Shown here: positions 11,401-23,592 of the stretch, in pieces | How the letters are laid out: every line of letters begins with the position of its first letter | Position numbering within the stretch: the first letter of the stretch is position 1 | Assembly (NCBI GenBank): GCA_004352715.1 | Contig: SCFE01000011.1 | Span: 2,721,067-2,785,066, forward strand | From: Hofstenia miamia | Lineage: Eukaryota > Xenacoelomorpha > Acoela | Direction: 5' to 3' | Length of the DNA: 64,000 nucleotides | The notes under the pieces: generated by a model | The model's database searches: none | Seen by the model: only the letters and a program-made list of their open reading frames with translations | What the model was told of the DNA's origin: nothing | Program-made: the position numbers and the translations under genes

Positions 11401-14400
11401 ACCTGTGATAGATTTCAAATATAGTAAAGGTGTGATTTGAGATATAGCAATCAATTGTAAACAGAGATATTGTGTTTTGAGATATAGTAAGCAGAATAGA
11501 CTTACAATACTTTTATCTTTTCTTCTCTATACCAGCCCGTGCGCGCGGGCCACGGTCCCCCGGCGGGCATCGGGCCAGCCCGCACACCACTACTTTGAAA
11601 CTATTTCCTGATACTGTGCCTCTGTGATATCTAGATCGGAAGAACTTAGGTTATTCAAAGTTATACAAGGTTATACTCTTCCAACTTCATGAGTTTACAG
11701 CTTTTTCAACAATATTGTATATTTGGTTTTATGTACTTTGATTTTCGAGGAGCAAATTTATCAAGAGCATGTTTCAGTTCCTTTATAAAAAACTCCATCA
11801 TTTTGTGCACATCATAATATACAGTAAATTTTTTTCATTCAAATGTATTCAATTTTTTTGGGTACGCACTATTTACAACATCTAGACAAAAACAAAGGCT
11901 TCCTAAAAACCAATTCGTGACTTCCGCTAAATACCAATTTCATAGGGTATTATATATATATATTAAAAAAATAATATATCACTATAATTTTTGCTTTTTT
12001 GCAAGTAAATGTGTTTAATTAAAAATATAGCTTGTACAATATTGCAGATCTTGTGAGTGTCAACAAAACTATGCAATTTGCGTGAACAAAAATGATGCCC
12101 CAAATAATTTCAGAAAAGTAAAATTCAAAAAACTTGAGACAACTTATTTTTGAGCACATAATGTAAAGGTTTTAGAAAATGATCACTAATTTTCGCAATT
12201 TCACCCATGCAAGAAGCAACAGTTGTTATTTTGACACCAGAAATGTCTAAACTTTGCTCGGCTCGCCACATAGAAACGTTTTACCTCGATATATTTTTTA
12301 AAAATATTGCGGTCTCATAATTCGTTACATAGATCTTCCTATTATTTAATAAACATTCTTAACTAAGATTATAAAAAAAGTATATTGAATGAAAAAATCC
12401 GAAAAATCTGCATATGCAAATAAGAAAGCATAACTAAAAATTTTCTGGGCTTAATAAAAGGCTCATTTTGCGCTCGTTATATATCAAATACAGTGATCAA
12501 GCTCGGCTCGGCGCTTTTGAAGCTCGGCTCGTTGATAAGTCTGTTTGAGACAGCCATGAAACAGGACCACTTGAGTGAAATAAATATTGCAGCAAATTTA
12601 GCAAATTATCCATGATAACTAACTTGGCTGTTCAGAAAGTTGCACTTAATCATATTGAAATTGTTTATGAGTATTTAATAGTACCACGCTTGGCAAATAC
12701 ATGCGCCATCATTATATGGACGATTACTGCGAAATCAATGCAGTTTACAAATACCAAATGTCAAGGTCGACCTTAAAAGGACTGCTAAAGATCCTTGCTT
12801 GAACCCTCCTGTCATACAGACTGCATTTTCCACAGAGTAAGAAGGCATCATTGTAAATCGAATGATAATGACATCTGAGCGGAGTTCTCCAAATAACAGA
12901 AATGACCTTTGGTCCTAAAAAAAAGCATTCTTGACTGAAAACTAAATGCCTGGTCCAGATTTTATTGATTGTTCACAAAACATCACAAAGATTTAATAAA
13001 GGGCAGGGTTTTACTGCTAAATAATAAAAAAGGGGTTTAAATTTAAATACTGCATTTTTTAGGTCTCAATTTGATCAAATAAAATTCAATACCCCGCATT
13101 ATAATATGAATTTAATAAGGAGGGGGGGGGCTGGGGCTAATATTCGAATTTAAAGAGGTGGGCTGAGCCCCTTCAAGAATACCCCTGGTAAAATTGCGTT
13201 GCGTCGAACATCAAATCTGTGCCAATCCACATCTAAAGTATATATGCTTCTCAACAAACAGCACTGACAACACTCAGCCCTTTGATATTGCCTATTATTG
13301 AGCAATGAAAATTGCCTGGAAGCGACTGGATGTAGCAGAATACCAACATAACTCGCTTACTAAAAGCATATTTTACACCTTTGGTAAAAAAAAGTTGTGG
13401 AAAACTGTTAAAACTGGGAAAAGCAGGGGCTTATATCTACTTGATCACAAATTTGACAAAATTCCCATTGGTCGCTCAAAACGTTTATAGTGCAGTCATT
13501 AATTTATTGACCGAAATTAGGTGTTCTGCAGAGACCATAATTGAATAGCAATAGAAATTCGACTAAGAAATGACACCTTTCTGAAAAAAATTTTTGCATG
13601 TTCATCTTTAACCTTTTTGAAATTTAGAATTTTATTGATAAGTGTACATATTGAATGTAGTACTAAATTCGATCAATTTGATAATATTTAAAGCAATGTA
13701 CGAAGTTTTTATACAATATCACCCCCTGTTTGTTTAAAGAACGTTATTATTTTTGAGATTTTGAAAGAATCTCACATTTGAATACTGAGCTATCATAACT
13801 TCATTTTGTAGCAATTCTAGCTAGAATTTTGTCCCATAAGATGTATTAGGGCTGAAAGAGGTGACTAAGGGGAAGAACACTAGTCCTTGTAGCGAATCAC
13901 AGAGCTATTTTTAAAAATATTTAAGTAAAAATATACCATAAATTATTATAGTAGGATAGATGAGAACACGTAAATAAAATTTGGGAGTTCTTCGAATTCG
14001 AATGAAATAATTTTGCTGATGATGAGAGGTGTTCCCTACAATTATATAACCAGGCTTCATTTTGACAGGTTCCAATAGCTCCCATTGATCATGCTTGACA
14101 TAGTGATTTAACGGCATTTCAGCTTCTCCCGAATCAGTGATATTTGGAAATTTCAAATAGTATTCGTCTGTATTGTAAAACCATTGGCCAATTCTAAGCA
14201 ATGCAGCTCGTAAAACACACTGTACAAAAAAAATTTATCATTAATATTTTTAAACAAATTTTTAAATAATATAATATTGATTTTTTTAACACCATATATC
14301 TTCTATATATACTAAGTACAACAAACGCTAGTCTAGTACACAAATCCTGAAAAAAGTTTGAAAAGGTGCACAATGTGGCATACAAAAACCCTCAAAACAA

Positions 14401-14917
14401 TCTCTTCATAGCATACCATAGACCTCATATGTTCTTCCTGACACATTTAGTATTTATGGAATATTTAACATCAACTATGGATCAAATAGTAGTACATCAT
14501 CCATAATTATGGAATAAATATGAGTAGACTGTATGATATTATCTTTACTTACTGGAGAAGGCATGTATGTTCATCAAATGGAAAATCTGTCACATCGAAT
14601 TCACAACTCAGCTTGGCGTTAATTGATGTTATGATTGGAAGGACAAATCCATGTTTATAGTGGACGTATTGTGAATGGATATTTTGAAATTCATTTTTTA
14701 TCCTAAAATTCTTTTAATACAAAACGCATTATTCAGCTAAGAATAATATATATATATNNNNNNNNNNNNNNNNNNNNNNNNNNNNNNNNNNNNNNNNNNN
14801 NNNNNNNNNNNNNNNNNNNNNNNNNNNNNNNNNNNNNNNNNNNNNNNNNNNNNNNNNNNNNNNNNNNNNNNNNNNNNNNNNNNNNNNNNNNNNNNNNNNN
14901 NNNNNNNNNNNNNNNNN

Positions 14918-14952
<35 letters not shown>

Positions 14953-16667
14953 CACACAAAAATTACTGCTTCCTTCTACCCAAGGGTGCTGAAATGTTTT
15001 ACCCGTATACACCCATTCCCGATAATTAGAATTATTAAATACATAGCTTACGCTCATTATTCTATAAATTTTTTAACCTTTTATTTAAAATTTATTGTTT
15101 TAGAAAAAATCTTATTTTAAGTATACATAATGAGGAAGGGAAAGCCTGTAAGGATACGGAAATAGATAAGAGCAGGCTTTTGTAATGCATAAGGGCTTCA
15201 ATGCTAGAGCCATATGGAGACTCTCGGCTGTTCTTGCTGAATAAGTGATCTAGTTAAGTCTAATTATTATACAAATGATAGTTTTTCTAAACTGCTCCTG
15301 TTCATTCGTTTTTCGATATCAGTAATTAGCTGTGCAAATTTGTTCACTATTATATTTCTAATGCATTAAATATTTCCCAGCTGCTGTAGCTTTGTCATAC
15401 ATGATTGCCGTGGTTGATAAAGTTCTCATTTAATGCAGAAATATTTTTGTTTTTACATACAACCAGTCAGTGCTGAATGTTGCCTAATTACAATCAATTT
15501 ACATTATACATGTTGATATATACATATGCAGTCACTGAAGAAATGCTCAGTTATATAACAGTAGTTGATCAAGGGCCACTTTTTTTATCTGCGTGCAGCT
15601 TGACTCAGCCTAACTCAGAAAATATGCAGCATCACTCCACTAACAAAGTTTCATCACATCAGTGCACATTGAGTAGGCATGTTGGATATCATCTCATAAT
15701 CAGCGCATTTTTGTCATAACTAGTTATTGCTAGGCTTAATGATGTAGTAGTATAGTTCAAATTTGTAAACAATTATTTCAGCTAACTTTTGCCAGTACCT
15801 GTTTGTGTTTACTATTAATATTACATTCTTGTATATATATATATAGGACATTATTGTGTGCAATCATTTTATAGAACCTCCTCTTTCCTTACTTATTTTC
15901 ATTAATTAGATGGCAACTGCAAACTAACTCTGATTCAGAAAGGGGGGTGGGTCAGGGGTATTGCACTCAAGAAGTAGGTCCAACTCAACTGCAGAAGAGA
16001 TTGGCATCACTTCCCAATGATAAATTTTTTTAAATTTGAAACAAACGGTTTTTCTGAAGACTGATGGCATTTAGGTTCATGAATAATCGCCACATAAATT
16101 CACTATTCATAGTAATTCTATCAGCACTAAATCCACATAGCTCCCATGTGAGTGTGATATGGCCTGCCAGCATCAACTAGTTGTAAGCTTAGGCTAGAAA
16201 GCTGCTCCACTTGTATGCAAAACAAAACATGAGAGCACAGCAATATATTATAATGAGTATTAACTATTGAGAAAACAACTGTGACTTAAAAGCAATTAGT
16301 GTTGACAACATTGCTATGAGTAGTGAATTAATGTGATGATGATTTTTGAATCAAATGCCTTAAAAATTTAGAAGAACAGAAACATAAATGTCCCCTACTA
16401 AAACTTCTTTATGTGCATGTTGAGAAGAACCTCCCAATTCTGAATCAGAGTTAGTTGCAGAATACATCATATTAAGTTGAATCAATAAGCATAGAGGAGA
16501 AACTAACTCAAAAGATTTATTAATCAATTGCACACAATAGTGTTCTTTATATATACAAAGAATGCTATATTAATAGTAAACACAAACTAATACTAGCATG
16601 ATAAACATTTCTTAGGTCATCTAATGTCAGAAATATACAGTACATTCATGAATATCATACAAATATA

Positions 16668-16730
<63 letters not shown>

Positions 16731-16875
16731 ATGTATATATATATATATATNNNNNNNNNNNNNNNNNNNNNNNNNNNNNNNNNNNNNNNNNNNNNNNNNN
16801 NNNNNNNNNNNNNNNNNNNNNNNNNNNNNNNNNNNNNNNNNNNNNNNNNNNNNNNNNNNNNNNNNNNNNNNNNNN

Positions 16876-16909
<34 letters not shown>

Positions 16910-19900
16910 TGTACTAAATAAGAAATCAAAAAATTATTGGGAAAACCTACAACAGTCATTCTGCGAATTTGTTGCAAACCATAAGCAGTGATACTATTCA
17001 GTTTAAGCTTGTACTGAACAATCTGTTGTATTCAAAGAACATAATTGGATGTATTTTGGAAAAATGGCTATCATTAATTTATTATTATTAGTCTGATATA
17101 TTATATATTAAAGATTTTTTATAGGAGTCAATTGAAATTTTCGAAAATTTAATAGTGAATAAAAACCTACATTGTAGTTATTTCAATGTCTGGAGTCCAA
17201 AATGTGTCTTTCATAAATGTGAGTGTGGTTATGTTTCCATAATCCTCAGGGTTCCATCGAATTTCATGAACAGAATAATACTAAATATGACACAATTCTT
17301 ATTTTAAAAATGAAGACAAAGTTATTGATTTGTAATCCCTTTTTAAAATCAATTTCTTGCTCATTGGCTTGTTTACAAAATATTTATTGCTATTTTTGGA
17401 TTATTCAACTTTCAGCACAGAGTTATTATGGTTTCAACACATTATTATTTTTTGTTCCTATGAAAAATGCAAGAATAAATTCAAATTAAAAGAGGCAAAA
17501 CTTTTTGGAAATTTTGGTAAAAACATGTTTTGTTGTGAAGCAATTGGTATTTTCTAACCCTAGCTTGGAATTGGGGATTCATTTGCTGTATGCATTCTTC
17601 TACATTCCATGGAAAGAGTTATATCTGCTGCTTACAAGGTATTTAATGAAAGTTAATTGTAATGGGGTATTGTGTTCTCTGGCATAATAATTAGCTACTT
17701 AATAAATTCATAAATATTTGATAAGTGACATATCTTTGTTTTAGAGTAATCAAAACATTTGAAAAGGGAGCATGCCTGGGATGCAAATGGACACCAAATT
17801 GAAATCAATTTAAAAGCAATGTTATTCAACATAATTTAAATGGAATCTTGTGTAAAAAGTATGGTAACTTTACATTAACTAAATTTTTTAATACAACAAT
17901 GCATAATTCTTTGAAATCACTTATTAATATGTATAAATTCCAATAAAGAAGCCCTATCAATAGAGAAGAATTCTATCCTTATTAAACACTGGATGCTAAG
18001 AATTTTTACTCGTTTTTGCATGAAAGCACTTATGCAACATCTTTCTTCTGCACAACAATATCAGGTGTGTCATTGGAGACTTTTCATTGTCTCAGTTAAG
18101 AACTCATTATAAGCAATTCTTCTTCATAATGGAAATCAAATGCCATCAGTCCTTATAGGTCATGCCCATGGTTTAAGTGAGACTTATGATATTATGAGTC
18201 AAATAGGAAACACAAATGAAAGATTTTTGTACCTTAATATAACAAATTTGCTCCTGGAGTTCAGTTGGTCTACATGAAAAACATGTGCCTTCCCTGCCTA
18301 TGTGACAGTAGAGAAGATCATCTTCATCACATGCAAGAGAATCCACTGGAAGATTTAACAACCACTTTTATACAGTCAAGATGATTTCCCCTTTTGCATC
18401 TTAAGCTTGGTTTGCCTAGTAACTTTGTCAAAGCAATTGTTAATCAAAATACTGCACAGAGGTACACCCTGTAAACATTTTGTAAAGTGCTTTTTTCTTG
18501 GTCATAACTTCAAGATGCAACAAAACAGCATAGAGAAAGAAGCATCACAGGCAGTCAAGAATAGTTAACTGTAAATAATTTCACACAAATTTAGCAAAAG
18601 AAATTTGAACACTTCTTACAGTCTACATGTTCTAAATAAATGAATCTCACAGCTTGGGAGTTGACTCTTATAACTAAAAAGCTGCTACTACTACTCCAGT
18701 TGCTTAAAGACCTCAATCCACTATATCTTTACTATCTCACAGAATTTTGTGAACTCATTTGTCATCACTAAAACCTAACTCATGTAATGTAGGATTTGCG
18801 GATCTTCAAAGGAATGTGGTTAGTAAAATCTAATCTTCACACAATTGTGCAGCTTTTCACAAGACTACTGTGTGGAAATTATTCTATTGGCCTGCACCAT
18901 TTTACATTAATGTTTAGCTTTAGTGTTTACATCAACATACTCACAGAGTAGATAAATTTTATGATTATCTGTTTTAAGTACTGTAATCTAGTCTTAACTA
19001 TCATAGTTTTCAAAATTGGATCCTCACTACCTGCTGAAATTCAATGAATAGAAACCTTGTCAACATTAAAAAAGCCTAGAAGCATAGTTATTCTTCCCCT
19101 AGATTATTGATGAACTGATATTAGACATTTGTAGTGCAAAACAGGATATAAAATTACATTTCTATTATTATTATTATTATCATTAATTGCATTAAAATTA
19201 TCAATAGTGCAATAAAATTTTTTGTTTGAACTATTCAAAAATTCAAATATATTCTCTTTCAGGTGCGCCATTAATTTTGCAGTGAAACTTGGAGTTATAA
19301 GTGACACTGTGCAGAAGTGAGCATTTATTATTAAAATCTGAAAAATCTAAAAAGAACCAGAATTCCAATAAAAATTTTGAGGAATAGGATGATTTTTAAT
19401 TTGGCAAATGCATTGAAAGTGAAAGGAGGGGTTCTTAATAATAATTTTTGAGCTTATTATCTTGTTAAGTAAATTGAATTTTCCAAATATTAAGAAAACC
19501 CCTATATAAAAGAAAATGACAAAATTGGTAGAATGATATGAAGTGATCCATAAAAAATTGCAAACAGCACTGTAGTATTATACACAAGTTTAGCATAAAC
19601 AAAACTCTGATTTGAAAAATACATAGTGAGTAGTTGTGTCATAAAGACAAGCTTTTGTTATGAAGCAATTGAGAGGAAGAAACAAGTATACTATTCTACC
19701 CAAAACTCATAGAAACTTTGGTGAAAGCACTATGAGGTGAACAAAAACATGCACAGTAAGAGGAGAAATTGAACATAATATCATTTCATATCTGCCTATC
19801 ATAATAATTTCTCAGGAAATGAGACTTATATTATTGATTATAGATCAATGAAATATTCCACATCTATGGTTTCTAAGTATTCTACTGGTAAAACAGTAAA

Positions 19901-21720
19901 TCTTATAAAATGACTAAAATGCATTGAACACAGGTAGAGTAATAGAACTTTGTATTCAACTGTCTGTTCAATAATGACATTGCTCACAATCTGGAGTTTC
20001 TATAAAAACTGTGAAGGCTGCTGAAGCATTGACACATGAAACAATCACAATGTTGAGATATCAAAATTAGAGGTTGCACTTTGATGGTAAATAAATATCA
20101 AGTATTGGCTTAAATAAATAAATTTGCTTGAAAGCATGGAATAGTGGAAACTATTGATACTTACATAATGAACATGTTTGCATTTTATTATTTATGACAT
20201 TTTGTGAAGATAATATTGTGACATAATCACATTGCAATATTGCTTGCCTCCTTACTTATTTTTACCTGAATTTGTTGCTTGCCTTTTAGACCAAGTCTTT
20301 TATTCAGCAAATAACAAACTTTAGTAGGTTGAACCCTAAAAGGGAGCATTCTACAATAATATCTGAAACACAAACATTAAAAGCAAAAAATGCAGAAGGT
20401 TAAGTTGCTTAACTCACATAGTATTAATGAGCTTTAGCCCTACTTTCATTATTGGAATGCTAAGATCTTTTGTTTGCAGTGTACAAACCTATTTTTGATA
20501 AATGGTTTGCTGTGTGGTTCTCATGAGAAACATTTAACCAATAGAAAGGCTAAAAAATGAAATTAGCATTATTAGATTATTAGAAGGCATTGATTTTCTT
20601 TAAAAATCAACACAAAATGAAGCAGCACCTGCATTGAAAGATCCTTCAAAGCTTAACAAGGACTAGATTGCAAACTACTGATGCATTTAGTTAAATATTT
20701 TGTAGAATTTCAATTTTGGCAAATACGCAGCTAGGCTCAGCACATACTTTGCTATCCTTCCATTTTTATGAAAGTATTCATCCACAAAATAGCATGGACC
20801 ATTTTATTAAACAGTACTATTTTCTTGTACATTGCAATTACATAGTGATTTGTTGATTGGATTATCAGACAGCTTTGTCCCATTCAAAAGTTGCTATGTT
20901 TTTGTTGAAATTAATTCTGGGTGCAGGCTCTAGTGGAAATTGCTTCATTCTATGCAACACTGAAGGAATTTACATTATAATGTCCATAAGATTAAAATTC
21001 TCTAGTAGGCTTGAATATCAATTTTGAGCATATTCTATAAAAACATATATCTTTTTAATAAATAAAAACTCAATAAATGAGTCATTGCTTATACCACAAT
21101 CAATCTTAACCATTATAGTAAAGTTGTGTCATTTAGCAGAAAATATAGCATTTGGTTTATGTATTTTTGTCATACTTGAGGAATTTGGAATAAAGTATGT
21201 ATTTTTTCATGCTTTGATTCTTTCTTTACATATTTAACAGTACTGAGAAGAAAAAAGCAAGCAATACCTTTGCTAGATTTACACTTTCTTGGTATTTGAG
21301 AACATAAAGAACAAGCATACTGTACAAATGATTTTTGAAATTACACTAATGAATATTGATTATTTCAAGCCATTTTGCAAAGGTTATGCTGAAAAAAATA
21401 TATATAAACAAATACATCATGATATAGAGTTCAAATTTCTACAATAAAAATTAACTAAAAGTAATCCCTTCAACTTTTCTTGTTAATGCTAAAGAGTTTT
21501 GCAGTAATTGAAAAATTGCAAGATTCACAAATTAATGAACTTACACAATACAGCCAGAGCTTAGCATTCAAAATGCTGTCTTTCTCTTCAACATTGATGA
21601 TTTGGTAGAGATCTACTGCACAGTAAACAGTTTTGTTATGCATCTGAGGGGGAGGAGAATTCACTGTCAAATACTTTTTTATACATTCTGTCAAATTCTT
21701 TTCATATTCATTGGGCAATT
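5207..21720 (-). CDS. Nicotinic acetylcholine receptor-like Cys-loop channel subunit (six exons recognised, incomplete)
   Basis: Exons in coding order: 21720-21545, 14702-14553, 14193-13937, 7579-7436, 7343-7197 and 5454-5207. All have GT/AG borders. Phases match across the last four introns, and each segment is the expected next piece of the family. Together they give the N-terminal helix/strand with LYQIINVEEKDSIL, the 13-residue Cys-loop (CEFDVTDFPFDEHTC), loop C, then M1, M2, M3 and M4. Loop C has no vicinal Cys pair, so this is a non-alpha type subunit. The M2 flank keeps GEK and an acidic 20' residue, as in cation channels. The piece between KLWLYC (phase 0 end) and IKNEFQN (phase 2 start), holding the usual WxPD region, was not found, nor was the signal peptide; either may be diverged or in an N gap. 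Product: a pentameric ligand-gated channel subunit of the plasma membrane. Which ligand it binds cannot be read here. Confidence 0.85.
5455..7196 (-). other. Receptor intron (M3 to M4)
   Basis: 1.74 kb of AT-rich sequence between two receptor exons. No coding region or recognisable transposon was seen. Confidence 0.6.
7197..7343 (-). CDS. Receptor exon: M3 and start of cytoplasmic loop
   Basis: Encodes FVLWTICFIGLTVLTSIL as M3, followed by LNIYYKDGRNSPPNFLRKL, the usual start of the intracellular loop (LNxHxRxxxxxxPxWxR). The donor is a weak GTCAGT; it was chosen because it gives phase 1, which fits the M4 exon acceptor. It is separated from the M2 exon by a 92-bp intron. Confidence 0.88.
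7436..7579 (-). CDS. Receptor exon: end of M1 and pore-lining M2
   Basis: Acceptor TTTTTTAG, donor GTAAGC. It encodes PFESGEKVSLSITILLAQVV and continues NLLVLSDSVPSSSTNFPLF. Using standard M2 numbering, -1' is Glu, 2' Ser, 6' Thr, 9' Leu (the conserved gate) and 20' Asp, typical of a cation-selective channel. Polar Gln at 11' and Asn at 14' are unusual. 144 bp, phase 1 in and out. Confidence 0.92.
9060..10575 (-). pseudogene. hAT transposase, broken
   Basis: Read on the minus strand, the order is: a BED-type zinc finger (CRSCGTKQTK, then after a frame change YQNLLSHIYTKH, giving the C-x2-C ... H-x4-H pattern) near 10570-10440; a central core with GCASHRLNLAANRIM and RWSSNFHMVQRYFDLLEFLD (9860-9600); and the C-terminal hAT dimerisation region with CLKWICPTSDIVKRLFSHA and KYVFNDYQSS near 9230-9130. 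Several frameshifts and stops separate these, so the copy cannot make active transposase, although the element ends are intact. Confidence 0.8.
10359..10379 (+). repeat. Short interstitial telomere-like repeat
   Basis: TAGGGTTAGGGTTAAGGTTA, about three units of TTAGGG with one degenerate unit, inside the hAT element. It is too short to be a former chromosome end. Confidence 0.5.
11271..13936 (-). other. Rest of the receptor M1-M2 intron
   Basis: No exon or clear transposon. It contains an isolated GC-rich island (11533-11590), three copies of GCTCGGCTCG (12257, 12501, 12522) and a G-run-bearing patch near 13121-13190 that looks like transposon debris. Confidence 0.5.
13937..14193 (-). CDS. 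Receptor exon: loop C, pre-M1 and M1 start
   Basis: The acceptor TTGCTTAG at 14194-14195 is chosen because it joins CA+A to restore Gln and gives IGQWFY, equivalent to the FGSWTY block. It continues with DQWELLEPV (equivalent to GEWDLxG), a loop C without adjacent cysteines, and IRRTPKFYLRVLIYP (pre-M1 RRxPxFY...P). The donor is GTATAT after TTATG. Confidence 0.88.
14553..14702 (-). CDS. Receptor exon: Cys-loop
   Basis: Acceptor TTTTAG, donor GTAAGT after CTTCTCCA. The translated segment begins IKNEFQNIHSQYVHYKHGF and ends with the disulfide loop CEFDVTDFPFDEHTC: two Cys separated by 13 residues with the FPFD core that defines eukaryotic Cys-loop receptors. Length 150 bp, phase 2 in and phase 2 out. 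Confidence 0.9.
14758..14917. other. Assembly gap (160 N) in an AT microsatellite
   Basis: Flanked by (AT)n on both sides. It lies 55 bp upstream of the receptor Cys-loop exon on the minus strand. Confidence 0.95.
15799..16592. repeat. Inverted repeat, arms about 145-155 bp, spacer about 0.5 kb
   Basis: Arm 1 (about 15799-15941) and arm 2 (about 16438-16592) are imperfect reverse complements. Shared anchors include GTTTGTGTTTACTATTAATAT, ATTGTGTGCAAT and AACTAACTCTGATTCAGAA. The spacer shows no ORF. It may be a foldback/MITE-type element or a local inverted duplication. Confidence 0.65.
16663..16905. repeat. AT microsatellite with assembly gap (16751-16875, 125 N)
   Basis: Long (AT)n with interspersed GTAT units around a run of N; the true length is unknown. 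Confidence 0.95.
21545..21720 (-). CDS. Receptor exon: start of ligand-binding domain
   Basis: Acceptor CACTGCAG at the start and donor GTAAGTTC at the end. It encodes NEYEKNLTECIKKYL, two N-glycosylation sequons (NLT, NKT) and LYQIINVEEKDSILNAKLWL. This matches the nicotinic receptor N-terminal helix and the L..IIDVDEKNQ...NxWL strand. It enters in phase 1 (two bases complete a codon) and leaves in phase 0. An N gap begins 59 bp upstream, at 21780. Confidence 0.8.
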
Positions 21721-21767
21721 CTGCAGTGACACTGTGAAAGGCTAAAAATAGTATTTGTTATAGAAAT

Positions 21768-21867
21768 CTATATATATATNNNNNNNNNNNNNNNNNNNNN
21801 NNNNNNNNNNNNNNNNNNNNNNNNNNNNNNNNNNNNNNNNNNNNNNNNNNNNNNNNNNNNNNNNNNN

Positions 21868-21899
<32 letters not shown>
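21768..21899. repeat. AT microsatellite with assembly gap (21780-21867, 88 N)
   Basis: (AT)n flanks the gap on both sides. It lies just upstream of the first recognised receptor exon. Confidence 0.95.
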
Positions 21900-21900
<1 letters not shown>

Positions 21901-23590
21901 TATTGAAATAATTTTATTGTCACAGCAACCGTATTATTGTAAAGTTGTACAGAGGAAACCTCAATCTAGTTAAATTTCTACTTCAGAAATCAATATCAGA
22001 AAAACCCAGCTCTAAAATAACACATTAAGAAATGAACTACATAATTTTCCTAGGAAAAACCAGAATATTTATTTATCTGTAATTTGATTGGATTGTAGAT
22101 TCATTTATTATTAGTTTCTGGAGCATTTAATTGCACTAATTCTAAGTTACAATCAAATCAATCTACTGCGGCAAGCTGCATATTATGCTACAGTTTGGGG
22201 TTCATTGCTTTGACCTGCTTTTTTAAACATGACCTTTTTTATTTTTAGAAAGAGGGGATTTATGGTTGCTGGGATGTTTTGAATTACCGAAGCTTTTGGG
22301 AGTCCTTCCAACACAATTAGAAGGTGTTTCTATCTTGAAACTGGTATGGGTTAGCAGGAATTTACATCCTGTGTAGGAAGCTAAATGTTCTAGTCAGCCT
22401 TGATAATGACTGCATAGGTATAGACTGAAATTGGCAGGAAATATTTTTTCGATTTATTAAGTCAATGAAGAATTTTGATTTACAAAAATCTCATTATTTG
22501 AAAATAAAGAAATACGTTATTGATCTTGAGCAGTCTTTGTTAGGTTAAAATGTAAAAATGTAGGAAAATGAATTAGTAACTGATACTAATCTGAAAAGCC
22601 TCATTAGAAAGATCAACAAGCCACCATAACACTATCCAAAAATGAAACACCTCCTGAAATACATGTAGTGCTTGCAATGATAATTGCCTCATCTAAGGCA
22701 AATCATATGATACTTAGTCTACTTGTATCCCTAACATTTTAAATATTTGAGTGAGCAGCTAATTTTTAACATAATATAACAACGATTAAAATTCAATAAA
22801 GAATATATTTCTTCTTAGTAAGTAAATGTCTTCAATTTTCTATTAAAGCAAAAAAAATGTTTAGGTTTCTTTGTTTTTACAGCTGTTAATACAAATTCTG
22901 CTGGCTTTCTTGGGGGTGATAATAAGAAATTCACATTTTCACATAAATAATGAGTACCATCTAAAATTTATAATAATTCCTCCAAGCTTATTATGAATAT
23001 TGTTGAACCATCGTTTCAAAAACATTCAAAGAAATACCAAGAATTGAAATTATCTTTTTTTGTTTTAATTAGAGGGCAATCAGAAGAGAAGAGCATAAAA
23101 AATTTGTTGAGACAAAATTCAGAAAAATAAGAAAAATTTGAACCTAGAGTTGTAACTAAAAATTTTATATTTTCGAAGTTGGCCTTCTAGTTGGAAACAA
23201 TGTTTTCAAAGCTTGGTTTTGGAATAAAATATATCATTAAAATTATACTATTCTGTGGATTTCCACTGTTAAAATTCATATGGGAAACTTTCAAAATTGT
23301 CGACGTCAAACCGAAGAAAGTTGCATTCAATTTGAATGCTTGCATGAACTTATGGCAATTACAATTGAATCTGATGAAAAACCGATAGTAGGGACGATTT
23401 TTTTAACTCAAATTATATTTTGACGGACAGAAAGAGAAATAAAAACTGCTCAGTGATTGGTCTCTTTTGGATAGTAAACAATGCTTGCATATTTTGAAGT
23501 TGAAATATTTTAATTTCAACAATCGACATTTTACAATCTGTTCTCTGCTTTACTAAATAATTATTGTCAAGTAACTATCGGACTCCAGCT
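21900..23590. other. No recognised gene
   Basis: AT-rich sequence in which the receptor's signal-peptide exon could lie. I could not identify one with confidence. Confidence 0.4.
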
Positions 23591-23592
23591 TT

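Larger units (their letters stand above)
14918..21544 (-). other. Long receptor intron region, no supported exon
   Basis: The missing part of the ligand-binding domain should lie here but no segment with the WxPD pattern was found. The region contains one inverted repeat (15.8/16.5 kb), one N gap (16751-16875), and a Cys-rich open segment with splice-like borders at 18202-18345. Confidence 0.4.

Noticed and set aside
18030-18080. Minus-strand TPDIVVQKKD as the missing WxPD exon of the receptor
   Set aside because: PDIV fits, but the Trp is absent, a stop follows within four codons, and no donor in the needed phase is present.
19104-19307. Minus-strand segment resembling a degenerate Cys-loop exon (LITPSFTAKL)
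   Set aside because: Only a few residues resemble the intact exon, the two cysteines and FPFD core are missing, and frames are ambiguous.
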